This document shows, in pieces, positions 24,801 through 31,712 of a stretch of 54,961 nt of DNA. The stretch is from a virus. The notes below the pieces were generated by a model. The model searched no databases. It saw only the letters and a program-made list of their open reading frames with translations, and was not told where the DNA came from. The position numbers were made by a program, and so were the translations under genes. Location: the IMG/VR virus record IMGVR_UViG_3300007346_005567, positions 1 to 54,961 of that record; one strand, 5' to 3'. Within the stretch, counting starts at the first letter, position 1; each line of letters begins with the position of its first letter.

Positions 24801-24873
24801 AGTTATGAAAGGAACAAATTCATCATATCCACCTGTATTAAGAGATATGAGAGGAATTGCATTGGCGATATAA
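18808..24873 (+). CDS. Giant baseplate/fibre protein with DUF4815-like N-terminus (2,021 aa)
   Basis: The largest gene in the window. The N-terminus (PYYDDFTESKKFHRILFRPAFAVQARELTQ split at about 12-41) is the hallmark of DUF4815-type phage structural proteins. Residues about 90-620 contain several GETITGGTSS-type beta modules. The region about 1340-1470 is less repetitive and includes a long Arg/Glu-rich helical stretch (RTGIRAVAVPETVRTSIGD, ETIISSREARVEMRSVTESQ). The C-terminal third has GGVFLTSIDIFFSTKDAAIP and sugar-binding-like beta strands. By position it could replace gp9/gp10, linking wedge to fibres. The start has a GGGGAAAATAG ribosome site and there is no frameshift. Confidence 0.85.
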   Translation: MPSPTDFNVSPYYDDFTESKKFHRILFRPAFAVQARELTQSQTQLQNQIERMSDHLFDKGSMVIPGEIGYDLKYYAVKLTSKSASTVDSYIDTTLTGGTSGVTAKVVNAVATDGTDPDTLFVKYMNTASDGAQIPFTHGETITSSNTSTAVVASCHTGSAAQIKEGVYYINGFHVQVSAQTLILEKYSDTPSYRVGLSVTESFVAPGDDTSLNDNAQGVSNSNAPGAHRFKILLTLGKKALNNTEDSNFYELLRLSSGVLQNQVRTTEYAVLEDTLARRTFDESGDYVVRPFDIDVREHLSSGNNRGIFTSSAGGDATKLAVGFSPGKAYVKGYEIDTIATTFLPVDKARDFDTQNNFSTRFDVGNFVNVTNVYGSPDISTASGVEGFKGLTLHNTATSSRGTANTGSSSDITTIGRAKSRGFEYSSGTAASNIFSSSSVTSAVYKHYLFDIVLFTHLNIKTAQAFTTGETVTGSTSGATATVQSVSTTESATITGATAADPVVITSSNKFKEGQQVTITGVGGMTELNGNVYTVRNPSASNFELYDTDGTTSIDGSGFTSYTSGGAAAHGVVIVSNVQGTFATGETITGGTSSNTAVIQADAVGLKGVTAFDIPQVKQIAMAGSPTFTADTALDATNGDNATLTGTLSIANSGTSVTGFNTRFTSELLVGDSISFTTDGGTSLTRIVEAIISDSSITLSAAVGGSDVSTKTIATRRRTKIQSPDKNISIFKLPYENIKTLRTTANGNASDTSYTFRKHEIKTLTGDGIATFTAGVDETFADLSENDFTISITSLGSGGSGAVGDVLSLTGNNHEGSAIFTLNVAKTQLTIDFGANYASHDVKALLTINKTVGTSKTKTLNSNETLAVSTQATIESGVISLAKADVIAINSIYMAPDFSTDATISHTDVTDRFDLDTGQRDNFYDVGRIKLKTGALTPTGRLLVNFNYYSHSAGDYFDVDSYSAINYEDIPAYTSDHTGVRYELRDSLDFRPRVDDASTISSGNQDRSFDGTGNSVVQPIKFNSDVRSDFEYYLGRVDKIFLDKDGNFKVLKGASSLEPRVPGTLDNAMHLYTLFLPAYTLDTSEVGIEHVDNKRYTMRDIGRIEKRIETTEYYTQLSLLETAAQNLQIQDSNGFDRFKNGFVVDNFTGHGIGDVGNNDYKVSIDYANGELRPTFHEDAVQLIERDDDGTAITADDRTTHNYQKTGDLITLPYTEETLIDQPYASKAINVNPFGVFTWIGAIELTPPGDEWKETERAPELVINNPNGSWDNLTKNSGNSNQLSEFPMSTVWNSWQDTWTGRPVETERKNVGTYKKRGGHGWRVIAKEEVTTAQQVSQTRTGIRAVAVPETVRTSIGDRVVSVAFVPFIRSRTLTFTATRLKPNTRVYPFFDNIDVTAYVTPDGGALGGNLVTDANGKVEGTFAIPDPKTNSNPRWRTGQRLFRLTSSSSNSLTNANVETAANVEYVARGLLETVRETIISSREARVEMRSVTESQSITRTSTRTEERQVGYHDPLAQTFLIDDEGGVFLTSIDIFFSTKDAAIPVTVQVRDVVNGYPGQKILPFSEVTLNPSAVNTSTDGTTATKFTFASPVYIQSNVEYCFVVMANSQDYNAYVARIGETSLDTNRTISAQPYAGVLFKSQNGMTWSAEQNEDMKFKLRRAEFSNVTGTVTLTNDTLGTRTLKNNALRTTNGSGVIRVFHPNHGMHGTSNNVTIAGVPSGDHNGIAHSDINGTYTSISNVTLDSYDITTSGTATATGDVGGVAVTATQNRLFDVLNLGGIQTVTLPDTNIDFYVRTTSGRSIHGSETEFDLTTAANKVAVIGNDNIAFTAPQMVASEINETNETQIIGGKSFYTILELTTANTKLSPVLDTQRMSAFTIQNRLNSPTSSNTPNFVADTASIGTSSAAVYCTKPVLLENNSKALDIRLTANIRATSEVEMYFRAATDGDKLDDLGWTPFNTDGSPDSSIVPAEDDTTFKEYKYTASDINDFTNFQLKIVMKGTNSSYPPVLRDMRGIALAI

Positions 24874-24874
24874 G

Positions 24875-25096
24875 ATGAGCAAATTAAGAGTAGAAGGATT
24901 TTCTGGACTAGTAAGAGATACCAACTCAAATGCCATCGTTAATGTAAACAGGACTGAATATCAAGTTTATATGTCACGTCACAAGACTAGACAAAAACAA
25001 GGTGATGAGTTAAGAGAAGCAATAAAAGAAATAAATACTTTAAAACAAGAATTGTTTGAAATAAAAAGATTAATAAAAGAGGTAATTAAAAAGTAA
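24875..25096 (+). CDS. Small coiled-coil structural-region protein
   Basis: 73 residues from ATG 24875, one base after the stop of the giant gene; an in-frame start at 24857 inside that gene is less likely. The first half (LRVEGFSGLVRDTNSNAIVN) looks beta-rich and the second half (ELREAIKEINTLKQELFEIK) is a clear coiled coil. Its stop overlaps the next start (TAATG). Similar small proteins occur beside baseplate genes in marine T4-like phages; function unknown. Confidence 0.75.
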   Translation: MSKLRVEGFSGLVRDTNSNAIVNVNRTEYQVYMSRHKTRQKQGDELREAIKEINTLKQELFEIKRLIKEVIKK

Positions 25097-25929
25097 TGGC
25101 TGCACGACAAATAACTGCTACACAAACATTAGAAGACTTTAGAACACAGTTTAATGCTCTATCGGCTACTGATTTTGGTGATATTGCTACGTTAGATTCT
25201 GGTTTAACCGCAACGTCTGTAATAGGCGCTGTTAATGAATTATACGCTGCGATTGCTGGTGCATTATCTTTTACAATTTCAGATGGCAATGGTGGTAATG
25301 AAACACTTGTAAATGGAAATACATTATCATTTAGAGGTACAGTAAATCAAATTACAGCAACGGTATCACCAACAGATACGGTTACATACTCATTAACCGA
25401 TGATGTAACAATTGCTGGTGAGTTTACTGCTTCAGGCACAGGTGCTCACACATTAGGTGAGTTATCATTTACAGGCAGTACAATTGCAAGTTCAGGCTCT
25501 ACTATCACAATGAGTGATGATGTAACAATGCCTGCAACTAAAACGCTAACTGTTGATAAGATTTCAAGTAATCAATCATTTGTTGATTTCGGAAGTAAAA
25601 ACGTATCAACTGACGGATACTTCTACACAACATTAGCAAGTGGAGGTCTGGTATTTGAAGGAACAACACCAGACGCACACGAAACTATAGTAACCGTTGT
25701 AGACCCCACAGCAGATAGAACAATCACTTTGCCTAATGTGACAGGAACAGTTATAACTACTGGCGATACAGGTACTATCGTTGGTTCTATGATTGCAAAC
25801 GACACTATAGGTGAGGCAAATATGGCTGATGACGCCATAGGGCAAGATCAACTAAAAAGTGTAGTAACCTTGCAGATTTTAAATTCTAGTGGCGTTGTTG
25901 TTAAAACAATGTATGCTGCAGGTGCATAA
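25096..25929 (+). CDS. Fibre-like virion protein sharing a C-terminal module with the 16096 gene
   Basis: 277 residues, translationally coupled to the upstream gene. The N-terminus (TATQTLEDFRTQFNALSATDFG) and a helix with VIGAVNELYAAIAG are common in marine phage fibre proteins. The remainder is Thr/Ser/Gly-rich beta sequence with ADRTITLPNVTGTVITTGD, a classic fibre-shaft motif. The end, LQILNSSGVVVKTMYAAGA, matches the end of the 16096-17262 product. Probably a fibre or baseplate decoration. Confidence 0.75.
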   Translation: MAARQITATQTLEDFRTQFNALSATDFGDIATLDSGLTATSVIGAVNELYAAIAGALSFTISDGNGGNETLVNGNTLSFRGTVNQITATVSPTDTVTYSLTDDVTIAGEFTASGTGAHTLGELSFTGSTIASSGSTITMSDDVTMPATKTLTVDKISSNQSFVDFGSKNVSTDGYFYTTLASGGLVFEGTTPDAHETIVTVVDPTADRTITLPNVTGTVITTGDTGTIVGSMIANDTIGEANMADDAIGQDQLKSVVTLQILNSSGVVVKTMYAAGA

Positions 25930-25933
25930 ATAG

Positions 25934-25941
25934 TATAAATA
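25934..25941 (+). promoter_or_regulatory. T4-type late promoter
   Basis: Exact TATAAATA 55 bases before ATG 25997. Downstream in the leader, GGTAC at about 25953 and GGTACC at about 25971 could pair as a weak hairpin. Confidence 0.65.
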
Positions 25942-25996
25942 AGTAAAGAGAGGTACTTACTGAAAGACGTGGTACCAGATAAAAAATGGAGAAATT

Positions 25997-26938
25997 ATGG
26001 CAGTAAGAAAACCTTTATATGTAGATTCAGGCAATCTACGAGAGATGGACACTACTATGGTCGAACAGATCGTAGATCAGGCTGTCTATCAATATTCATT
26101 AAATCCTAGTGTTGCATTATCTGTAGTTGGATCAGGTGGTAGTTTAGGTTCAATGAACGACACAAGAAAACAAGCAGGATCATATTCAACAAGTACTACT
26201 TCATTCCCAAGTGAGGCAACAACAGCAGAACCAAGTACGGTTACAGTAACTTACGATAAAGTTTCTGAAACTAGAACAGCAGGATCGCCTACGGCAGATA
26301 CTGGTAAAACATGGCCTGTGTATTACAACACATCTGGTCAGATACAAGCAATGAATTTATCGGATGTAAAAGATACATTTTTACACCCAGCAATTGATCT
26401 ATTGGCTTCAGGATCAACAGGTACTCAACAAGGTGGAACTTATCACGTTTCAACAAGTGCTTCTGTTGCAGGTTCAACTGAAGTGTCTGGTGCTTCAACA
26501 CCAATCTTTTCAGATACAAGAGCAGATACATCTTTATATACTGCTGGTGGTATTCCTGAAGCGCTTGACCAACCTACAACAGTTACAAACTATTACTTAC
26601 ATAGAATTGATGGTTCTCAAATTACATATACTGAACCATACTTTTTAGATGGTTCTAATAACATCAAAGAATTTACAACATCTGCTTTTGATACATTGTT
26701 ACAAGAATGGATGAAGTACACAGCAGTATCATCTGCTGATGGTTATTCTTTAAGTTATAACATTGGTACTTCTGGTTCTGGTAATACAAGAGGTTCTGGT
26801 ATGGGTGATACTATATTAGATGGTTCTGGTAACTATCAACAATTGTTTGTAAACGCTGATGACTATAGAGCACAGGAATTTCCAAATGGATCTGCAACTA
26901 CAGCTGCAACATATTATTTAAGAATATATAAGTCTTAA
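25997..26938 (+). CDS. Virion structural protein, fibre-associated
   Basis: 313 residues. The N-terminus (MAVRKPLYVDSGNLREMD) belongs to a conserved structural family of marine T4-like phages. It is followed by a helix (MVEQIVDQAVYQYSLNP) and a Ser/Thr/Gly-rich body ending in ATTAATYYLRIYKS. It sits last in the structural block, just before the accessory island. I cannot name the exact virion position. Confidence 0.75.
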   Translation: MAVRKPLYVDSGNLREMDTTMVEQIVDQAVYQYSLNPSVALSVVGSGGSLGSMNDTRKQAGSYSTSTTSFPSEATTAEPSTVTVTYDKVSETRTAGSPTADTGKTWPVYYNTSGQIQAMNLSDVKDTFLHPAIDLLASGSTGTQQGGTYHVSTSASVAGSTEVSGASTPIFSDTRADTSLYTAGGIPEALDQPTTVTNYYLHRIDGSQITYTEPYFLDGSNNIKEFTTSAFDTLLQEWMKYTAVSSADGYSLSYNIGTSGSGNTRGSGMGDTILDGSGNYQQLFVNADDYRAQEFPNGSATTAATYYLRIYKS

Positions 26939-26948
26939 TAGACTTATA
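26927..26948 (+). terminator. Hairpin at the end of the structural block (possible weak terminator)
   Basis: TATAAGTC (26927-26934) pairs perfectly with GACTTATA (26941-26948) around a 6-base loop that contains the stop codon. The stem is AT-rich and not followed by a real U tract, so it may instead protect the mRNA 3' end. Confidence 0.3.
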
Positions 26949-26964
26949 AATTATATTATGAATT

Positions 26965-27696
26965 ATGAAAATATTATTAACAGGTAGTGAAGGCTTCATA
27001 GGTCAACACTTAAATAAATTCTTAACAGATCAAAAACACGAAGTAATTTGTCTGGACAAAAAAACAGGCAATGATTTACTTACTTGCGACTTAAAATATT
27101 CTGTAGATTTAGTTATACATCTCGCTGGTTTATCTGGCGTTAGAGATAGTTTAGATAAATCGGAAGAGTATTGGATACAAAATGTAATCGCAGGTCAAAG
27201 ACTTTTTGATTTTTTCAAAGATACAAGAATCTTATACGCAAGTTCATCAACAGCACACGAACCTTGGAAAAATCCATATGCAATGAGTAAATATGCTTTA
27301 GAGCGTATTGCTCCTGCAAACAGTATGGGTATGAGATTTACAACCGTGTATGGTCCTAATGCTAGAGAAACAATGTTGATACCAAGAATCTTACGAAATG
27401 ATGTTCCTTATATCAACACAAATCATAGTAGAGATTTTATACACGTTGACGATTTAGTGAGAGGGATAGATACTTTAATTAAATCAAATTTAAGAGGTGT
27501 AACAGATTTAGGTTCTGGTACTACAAACAATCTTGTAGAGTTAATTGAATACTTTGGAATTAATTGTAAACGTGTTGTGGGAGAACAAAACGAAAGATTG
27601 AATAACCTTGCTGATAATACACTACTAAATAAAATAGGTTGGTCACCTAAAATAAACTTATATGACTATATTAAGGAGAACAAACATGTTAACTGA
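26965..27696 (+). CDS. NAD-dependent sugar epimerase/dehydratase (extended SDR)
   Basis: 243 residues. The Rossmann motif is TGSEGFIG (Gly7, Gly10, Gly13). HLAGLSGVRDSL lies at about 52-63, SSSTAHEP at 93-100, and the catalytic Tyr105-x3-Lys109 in YAMSK. RDFIHVDDLVRGI is the usual C-terminal SDR landmark. These enzymes epimerise or dehydrate nucleotide sugars (UDP-glucose 4-epimerase-like). It is shorter than GalE (about 330), so the substrate domain is reduced. It opens the second accessory island and would supply a sugar for the glycosyltransferases encoded just beyond. Confidence 0.88.
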   Translation: MKILLTGSEGFIGQHLNKFLTDQKHEVICLDKKTGNDLLTCDLKYSVDLVIHLAGLSGVRDSLDKSEEYWIQNVIAGQRLFDFFKDTRILYASSSTAHEPWKNPYAMSKYALERIAPANSMGMRFTTVYGPNARETMLIPRILRNDVPYINTNHSRDFIHVDDLVRGIDTLIKSNLRGVTDLGSGTTNNLVELIEYFGINCKRVVGEQNERLNNLADNTLLNKIGWSPKINLYDYIKENKHVN

Positions 27697-28180
27697 AGAA
27701 TATTTAAAAGAACATTTTATAACTGCTCATTTTTGTGACAATGAAAGACAAAACATTGAGATATTAATGACAAATGAAGATAAGACAGCAACAATACCAT
27801 ATTACATTCCTTTTGATGAAAATGATGTAAAATATAAAGCATTATCAACCGTTATGAATTTAGATCAATTGCATGAGGCAACGTATCAGAAAAAGAAAGA
27901 CGAAAGACGAGATTTTGAAAATATGGTTTTAGAAATTGCAAAAAAAGACGGTCTAATAATGGACTCAAATAAGATTGACACTAAATTTTATCCTAGAGTA
28001 GTAGAAGCTATTTTTGGTGATGAAGAAAATTTAGATCACGTTTTTGCTTTAAAACTTGCAATATTTGAGTTAGACGGAATTAAGGATTCTAAAAAAGAAG
28101 AATTAAAGAAAAAGCTAAGACAATCAAAAACTAAAAGAGATATTATTGCTACTGCTTGTCAGATTTTAGAAAATAGTTAG
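27686..28180 (+). CDS. Conserved hypothetical phage protein (164 aa)
   Basis: Start chosen at ATG 27686 (MLTEEYLKEHFITAHF), which has GGAG 7 to 8 bases upstream and overlaps the epimerase by 11 bases. The protein is helical and highly charged, with a Lys/Glu-rich C-terminus (KKEELKKKLRQSKTKRD). No catalytic motif seen. It may be structural rather than part of the sugar pathway. It converges with and overlaps the minus-strand gene at 28149 by 32 bases. Confidence 0.75.
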   Translation: MLTEEYLKEHFITAHFCDNERQNIEILMTNEDKTATIPYYIPFDENDVKYKALSTVMNLDQLHEATYQKKKDERRDFENMVLEIAKKDGLIMDSNKIDTKFYPRVVEAIFGDEENLDHVFALKLAIFELDGIKDSKKEELKKKLRQSKTKRDIIATACQILENS

Positions 28181-28727
28181 AATACCAACCAGTCCAACCT
28201 TTTTCCATTATATGTTGCATTTGACCAAGTGTACATATACTATATGACAAAGGTTTATAATACAGATAGTCTTTAATTGAAGGACATACTCTTTCATACG
28301 TTTTATAGTCAATGAATTTATAGTACCATTCATCACTTCCTCTAGTGTAGGTATCCACGTAGAAAGAGTCTTGTTCTTTAAACTTATCCCATATATAAGA
28401 TACATCACCAGTCCATGATACTATAGATGAGTTTAAAGGTGTGTGAGCAGGTTCTCTCCACCACGTATCATCTAATAACGTAAAATCTTTTCTTACTAGA
28501 TTAGGTAACTTGTTGTAGATAATCATATCTAAATCAAAATACAGGTTCTCCCCATCTCGGAACCTATCGTACATCTGAAATTTGTTAAACCAATTACCAT
28601 ATAGGTCGTCTTCTATAACTTCAAAACTATCATACTTTAGACCAGAGTATTCATCTATCATATGTTTTAAGTTATCAACGTGCCATTGAGTAAACTTATT
28701 ACCAAATCTACAACAAATAATTCTCAT
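28149..28727 (-). CDS. Probable GT-A glycosyltransferase (short)
   Basis: 192 residues. ENLYFDLDMIIYNKL carries Asp65-Leu-Asp67, the DxD motif that binds metal and nucleotide-sugar in GT-A enzymes of GT8 type. A later KDYLYYKPLSYSIC recalls substrate-loop regions. It is short for a glycosyltransferase (usual 250-350), so it may be truncated or rely on partner proteins. Last gene of the large minus-strand operon, overlapping its upstream neighbour by 20 bases. Confidence 0.65.
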   Translation of the reverse strand: MRIICCRFGNKFTQWHVDNLKHMIDEYSGLKYDSFEVIEDDLYGNWFNKFQMYDRFRDGENLYFDLDMIIYNKLPNLVRKDFTLLDDTWWREPAHTPLNSSIVSWTGDVSYIWDKFKEQDSFYVDTYTRGSDEWYYKFIDYKTYERVCPSIKDYLYYKPLSYSICTLGQMQHIMEKGWTGWYSNYFLKSDKQ

Positions 28728-29427
28728 TTATCTTTCTTCCTACACCTGTAAAGTGTACTACTTTTAATTTTTCGTTTACTTCTTTATCTAATATCATAAA
28801 GTCAGTATCAAACTTTTGCATATACATTTGATTTAGTTTTAAATTTTCATTGTAGTCATCTGTATATTTCGCAATCCATTCACTAGGTGTTTTAGTTAGT
28901 TTTGCTTTATGTTCTAATATCTTCCACTTGACATAATTTTGTTCGCCATAATATTTCTTATGTACTGTTCCTTCGTTATAGAAATGTAATTGCCAGTATT
29001 CAGGATTAAGTGCAAAGTCATCCCATAAAAATTTTAAACTACCTGATTTAAACTTATAGAAACCACCATTGATACCTAGTTTGTTTTCCCACCATTGACC
29101 ATATGTTACTAATTCATCATCTGATACAGGATGCCCTAGTAAATCATCTATATTACTTACTATGACTTGATCTATATCCATAATGATTATATCATCATCT
29201 GGTTTCTGATATGCAAATTGAGGACTAAAGAATTTTAGTTTATGCCAATGTTTTACTATATTACTATGATGATTGTAAGGTAGGACTAAATCTGCTTTGA
29301 CATCTGTATCACTTAAACATACAAACTCAAAGTCTATTGATGAGTGTTTACGTAAACTATCGTGTAGTCTTTCAACGTAATCGGGTGTGTAAAAACCATC
29401 AAAGTATACCGTACATATTTTAAGCAT
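28708..29427 (-). CDS. GT-A glycosyltransferase
   Basis: About 239 residues from ATG 29427 (MLKICTVYFDGFYTPDYVERL). An upstream ATG at 29532 lies deep inside the preceding gene and adds unconvincing sequence. DDDIIIMDIDQVIV contains the DxD motif (Asp84-Ile-Asp86). The N-terminus is a typical GT8-like strand-helix and the middle has GGFYKFKSGSLKFLWDDF, common in these enzymes. It would transfer a hexose from a nucleotide sugar to an unknown acceptor. Overlaps both neighbours. Confidence 0.78.
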   Translation of the reverse strand: MLKICTVYFDGFYTPDYVERLHDSLRKHSSIDFEFVCLSDTDVKADLVLPYNHHSNIVKHWHKLKFFSPQFAYQKPDDDIIIMDIDQVIVSNIDDLLGHPVSDDELVTYGQWWENKLGINGGFYKFKSGSLKFLWDDFALNPEYWQLHFYNEGTVHKKYYGEQNYVKWKILEHKAKLTKTPSEWIAKYTDDYNENLKLNQMYMQKFDTDFMILDKEVNEKLKVVHFTGVGRKINENYLL

Positions 29428-30283
29428 TAAGTCTTCTCCACACAAGATCAAAGTCTTTGTTGATAGTGTGGCAAAGTATAGTATCTTTAGGTATGAATCC
29501 TTGTTGATATAAAAAATAATGCCATTTGTCATCTAACCATTGTACAGATACATTGTTTTCTTTTATTTTAAATGAAAATAATGTTTCATTATCCCAACCA
29601 AAATATTGTAATACTTTTTTAGGGAATATATCACTGCTATTTTTTAATTCAGACATCATAGCTAAATTATCTTTAAAATTTTCAAAGTAGTTTAGTTTTA
29701 CTAAATGATCTTTGTTAATACCTACGATACCTGTATTAATAACATCATTTTTAGGACTTAATCCTTTTTCTATCAACATTGCCTGAGTATTGAAATATTT
29801 TGATGATGGACTTCTTATTGTTTGTGATGTATCTGTAACTGAATCTATTTTTGTGATTTTACTATTATTGTTTAGTACAGCAATACCTTTTGTTAAATCC
29901 CACACCTCAAAAAAGTTTTCATTTTTCATAGGCACAACATCAAAATCTAAAAATAATATTTCATCATATTTCGTAGATAGTTCATACATTAAATGTATCT
30001 TATAAAAATTTATTATATTATACATTGTAAGGTATGGATATTGTTTTTTTATATTTTCTGACCATAATGTAAAGTTTGTATCATATTCATATAAAATAAA
30101 ATCAGCACCAATAGCGTCAGCGTAGATTTGTTTACAAGCACATAGATCACCATAATGTTTTGCGAATTGCTCTTTAGTTCTTATGTTCATAGGTGTATCA
30201 CCTGTCTTCAAAATGTTTTTATCAAAAATATCAATATCTTCTGAAGGTATATCAATATACAAACTAAAAATTACTCTTTTCAT
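29420..30283 (-). CDS. GT-A glycosyltransferase (GT8-like)
   Basis: 287 residues. YDEILFLDFDVVPMKN contains Asp113-Phe-Asp115, the nucleotide-sugar/metal DxD. The preceding LTMYNIINFYKIHLMYELSTKYD fits the helix that leads into that strand in GT8/GT24-type enzymes. The C-terminus has NTGIVGINKDH and WDNETLFSFK, also usual. It is one of three consecutive DxD proteins, which suggests assembly of an oligosaccharide. Its start overlaps the methyltransferase gene by 4 bases. Confidence 0.8.
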   Translation of the reverse strand: MKRVIFSLYIDIPSEDIDIFDKNILKTGDTPMNIRTKEQFAKHYGDLCACKQIYADAIGADFILYEYDTNFTLWSENIKKQYPYLTMYNIINFYKIHLMYELSTKYDEILFLDFDVVPMKNENFFEVWDLTKGIAVLNNNSKITKIDSVTDTSQTIRSPSSKYFNTQAMLIEKGLSPKNDVINTGIVGINKDHLVKLNYFENFKDNLAMMSELKNSSDIFPKKVLQYFGWDNETLFSFKIKENNVSVQWLDDKWHYFLYQQGFIPKDTILCHTINKDFDLVWRRLNA

Positions 30284-31011
30284 AATATTTTTCCTATTAA
30301 TGTAAATCTTGTTCCTCTTTCATCATTAATTTCATCTTCAACAAGCACTTCGGTGTTTTTAGGTAATTGTGTTTTAAATTCATCGCCATTGTTTACACAA
30401 TTTATATGTGTATCAATATTGAACATGTCATTTGATTGAAAGGCAAAATGTGCTGTTTTTTTCATTCTTGTCCACCATGGAACTTTACGTGTAACAGGCA
30501 CACCAAATTTTGAATTGAAATATAGTGATTTAGGTCCTATAGGTCCCCATTCAGACATTGGTCGCATATGTTCACACGAAGTATTAATGAATAAATCTGT
30601 TTTCTCATATTCGTTTCTAAAATCTTTGAATATGTCATCTGATATAAAGGTAACATTTTCATAGTTGTAAAACAATTTATTTTTAGCAATCTTTATAACT
30701 CTATCGTCCATATCTATTGCTGTAATCTTTTTTACTCTAGGTGCTAATTCAGGTATTAGAATACTACCATACCAACAACCGAATATTGTTATTTCAGTTT
30801 GATCTGTTATTAAACCAAGTTTATCACAATGTTTTACAATATTCATCTTTGCGTTTAATTGAGGAGTACTAAAAGAGTCTAGTATATTATGTTCTAAATC
30901 AGGCTCTTCTTTAATAGTATAAATTATTTTTTCCAATAAATTATAATCTATATGATTATTATGTAAGCTCAATATATTTTTTAAATATTGTAATTGATCT
31001 CTTTCTATCAT
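30280..31011 (-). CDS. Class I SAM-dependent methyltransferase
   Basis: 243 residues. ITIFGCWYGSILIPEL (about 74-89) is motif I of the Rossmann methyltransferase fold, followed by ITAIDMDDRVIKIAKNK (acidic ribose-binding Asp at about 100) and FINTSCEHM (motif IV region). The acceptor is unknown; in this operon a sugar O- or N-methylation is a fair guess. Coupled by ATGA overlaps to the genes on both sides. Confidence 0.78.
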   Translation of the reverse strand: MIERDQLQYLKNILSLHNNHIDYNLLEKIIYTIKEEPDLEHNILDSFSTPQLNAKMNIVKHCDKLGLITDQTEITIFGCWYGSILIPELAPRVKKITAIDMDDRVIKIAKNKLFYNYENVTFISDDIFKDFRNEYEKTDLFINTSCEHMRPMSEWGPIGPKSLYFNSKFGVPVTRKVPWWTRMKKTAHFAFQSNDMFNIDTHINCVNNGDEFKTQLPKNTEVLVEDEINDERGTRFTLIGKIL

Positions 31012-31712
31012 TTAACCCAACTTACTATATCTGATAATGGCGGACATGTGTCTAATCCCAATTGATTCTTTTTCTCTAGCCATTGCTGTCTTGTTTCTTC
31101 AGCATAACCACAACTCATCATTAATATAGGTCTTCTTTTTACCCAACTAAAACCTAAATCATGCCATTGTTTTACATCTCTTATAAAACAAATATTGTAC
31201 GATACATCTAATCCTTCTTCTAATAGATAACTTGATAGATTGGTTGCAAACATTCCTACTTCTAAAGCGATATGATCTATAATTTTTTCTACGTATTCTG
31301 GATATTGCTCATCTGCCGTATGACTACCATTGTCTATCTGTTTTTGATAGAACGCATTTGGTTTATGCACAACTCTGCTATGAAATGCAAACAAGTAAGG
31401 ATTAGTTCTTACATGATTGTAGTTTGGATTAGGATTCTTTTTTGCGTCATGTGTTACTTTAGATAAACCTAAAGCATTTGTATCTTTGTCAACTTGTATA
31501 TGATTTCTATTAGATAAAATCCATATCTTTTCTTTCCATTCTTGTTGTTCAGGACCATAGACATTTATTCTATATGCAAACATATTATTTTTAGATGATG
31601 TTGTTATTAATGCTTTTTCTAAAGCTCTATCTATGATTTCTTTTGGTGGAACATCTTTTTTATAAGTGATAACGTGTCTTCGTTTATCTTTTAATAAGTC
31701 GTAGTGTTTCAT
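31008..31712 (-). CDS. Nitroreductase-family protein (second copy)
   Basis: 234 residues. I place the start at ATG 31712, whose ATGA overlaps the stop of the carbamoyltransferase gene; the frame could begin at 31727. The N-terminal LEKALITTSSKNNMFAYRINVYG resembles the FMN-binding start of nitroreductases. The centre (HIALEVGMFATNLSSYLLEEGLDVSYN) and RRPILMMSCGYAEE match the family's helix and final strand. It is divergent from the copy at 6019-6804. FMN use and redox function are expected; substrate unknown. Confidence 0.7.
   Translation of the reverse strand: MKHYDLLKDKRRHVITYKKDVPPKEIIDRALEKALITTSSKNNMFAYRINVYGPEQQEWKEKIWILSNRNHIQVDKDTNALGLSKVTHDAKKNPNPNYNHVRTNPYLFAFHSRVVHKPNAFYQKQIDNGSHTADEQYPEYVEKIIDHIALEVGMFATNLSSYLLEEGLDVSYNICFIRDVKQWHDLGFSWVKRRPILMMSCGYAEETRQQWLEKKNQLGLDTCPPLSDIVSWVK

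Noticed and set aside
26289-26648. Overlapping frames on both strands inside the 25997-26938 structural gene
   Set aside because: Low-complexity Leu/Gln-rich translations produced by repetitive Thr/Gly codons; no start signals.
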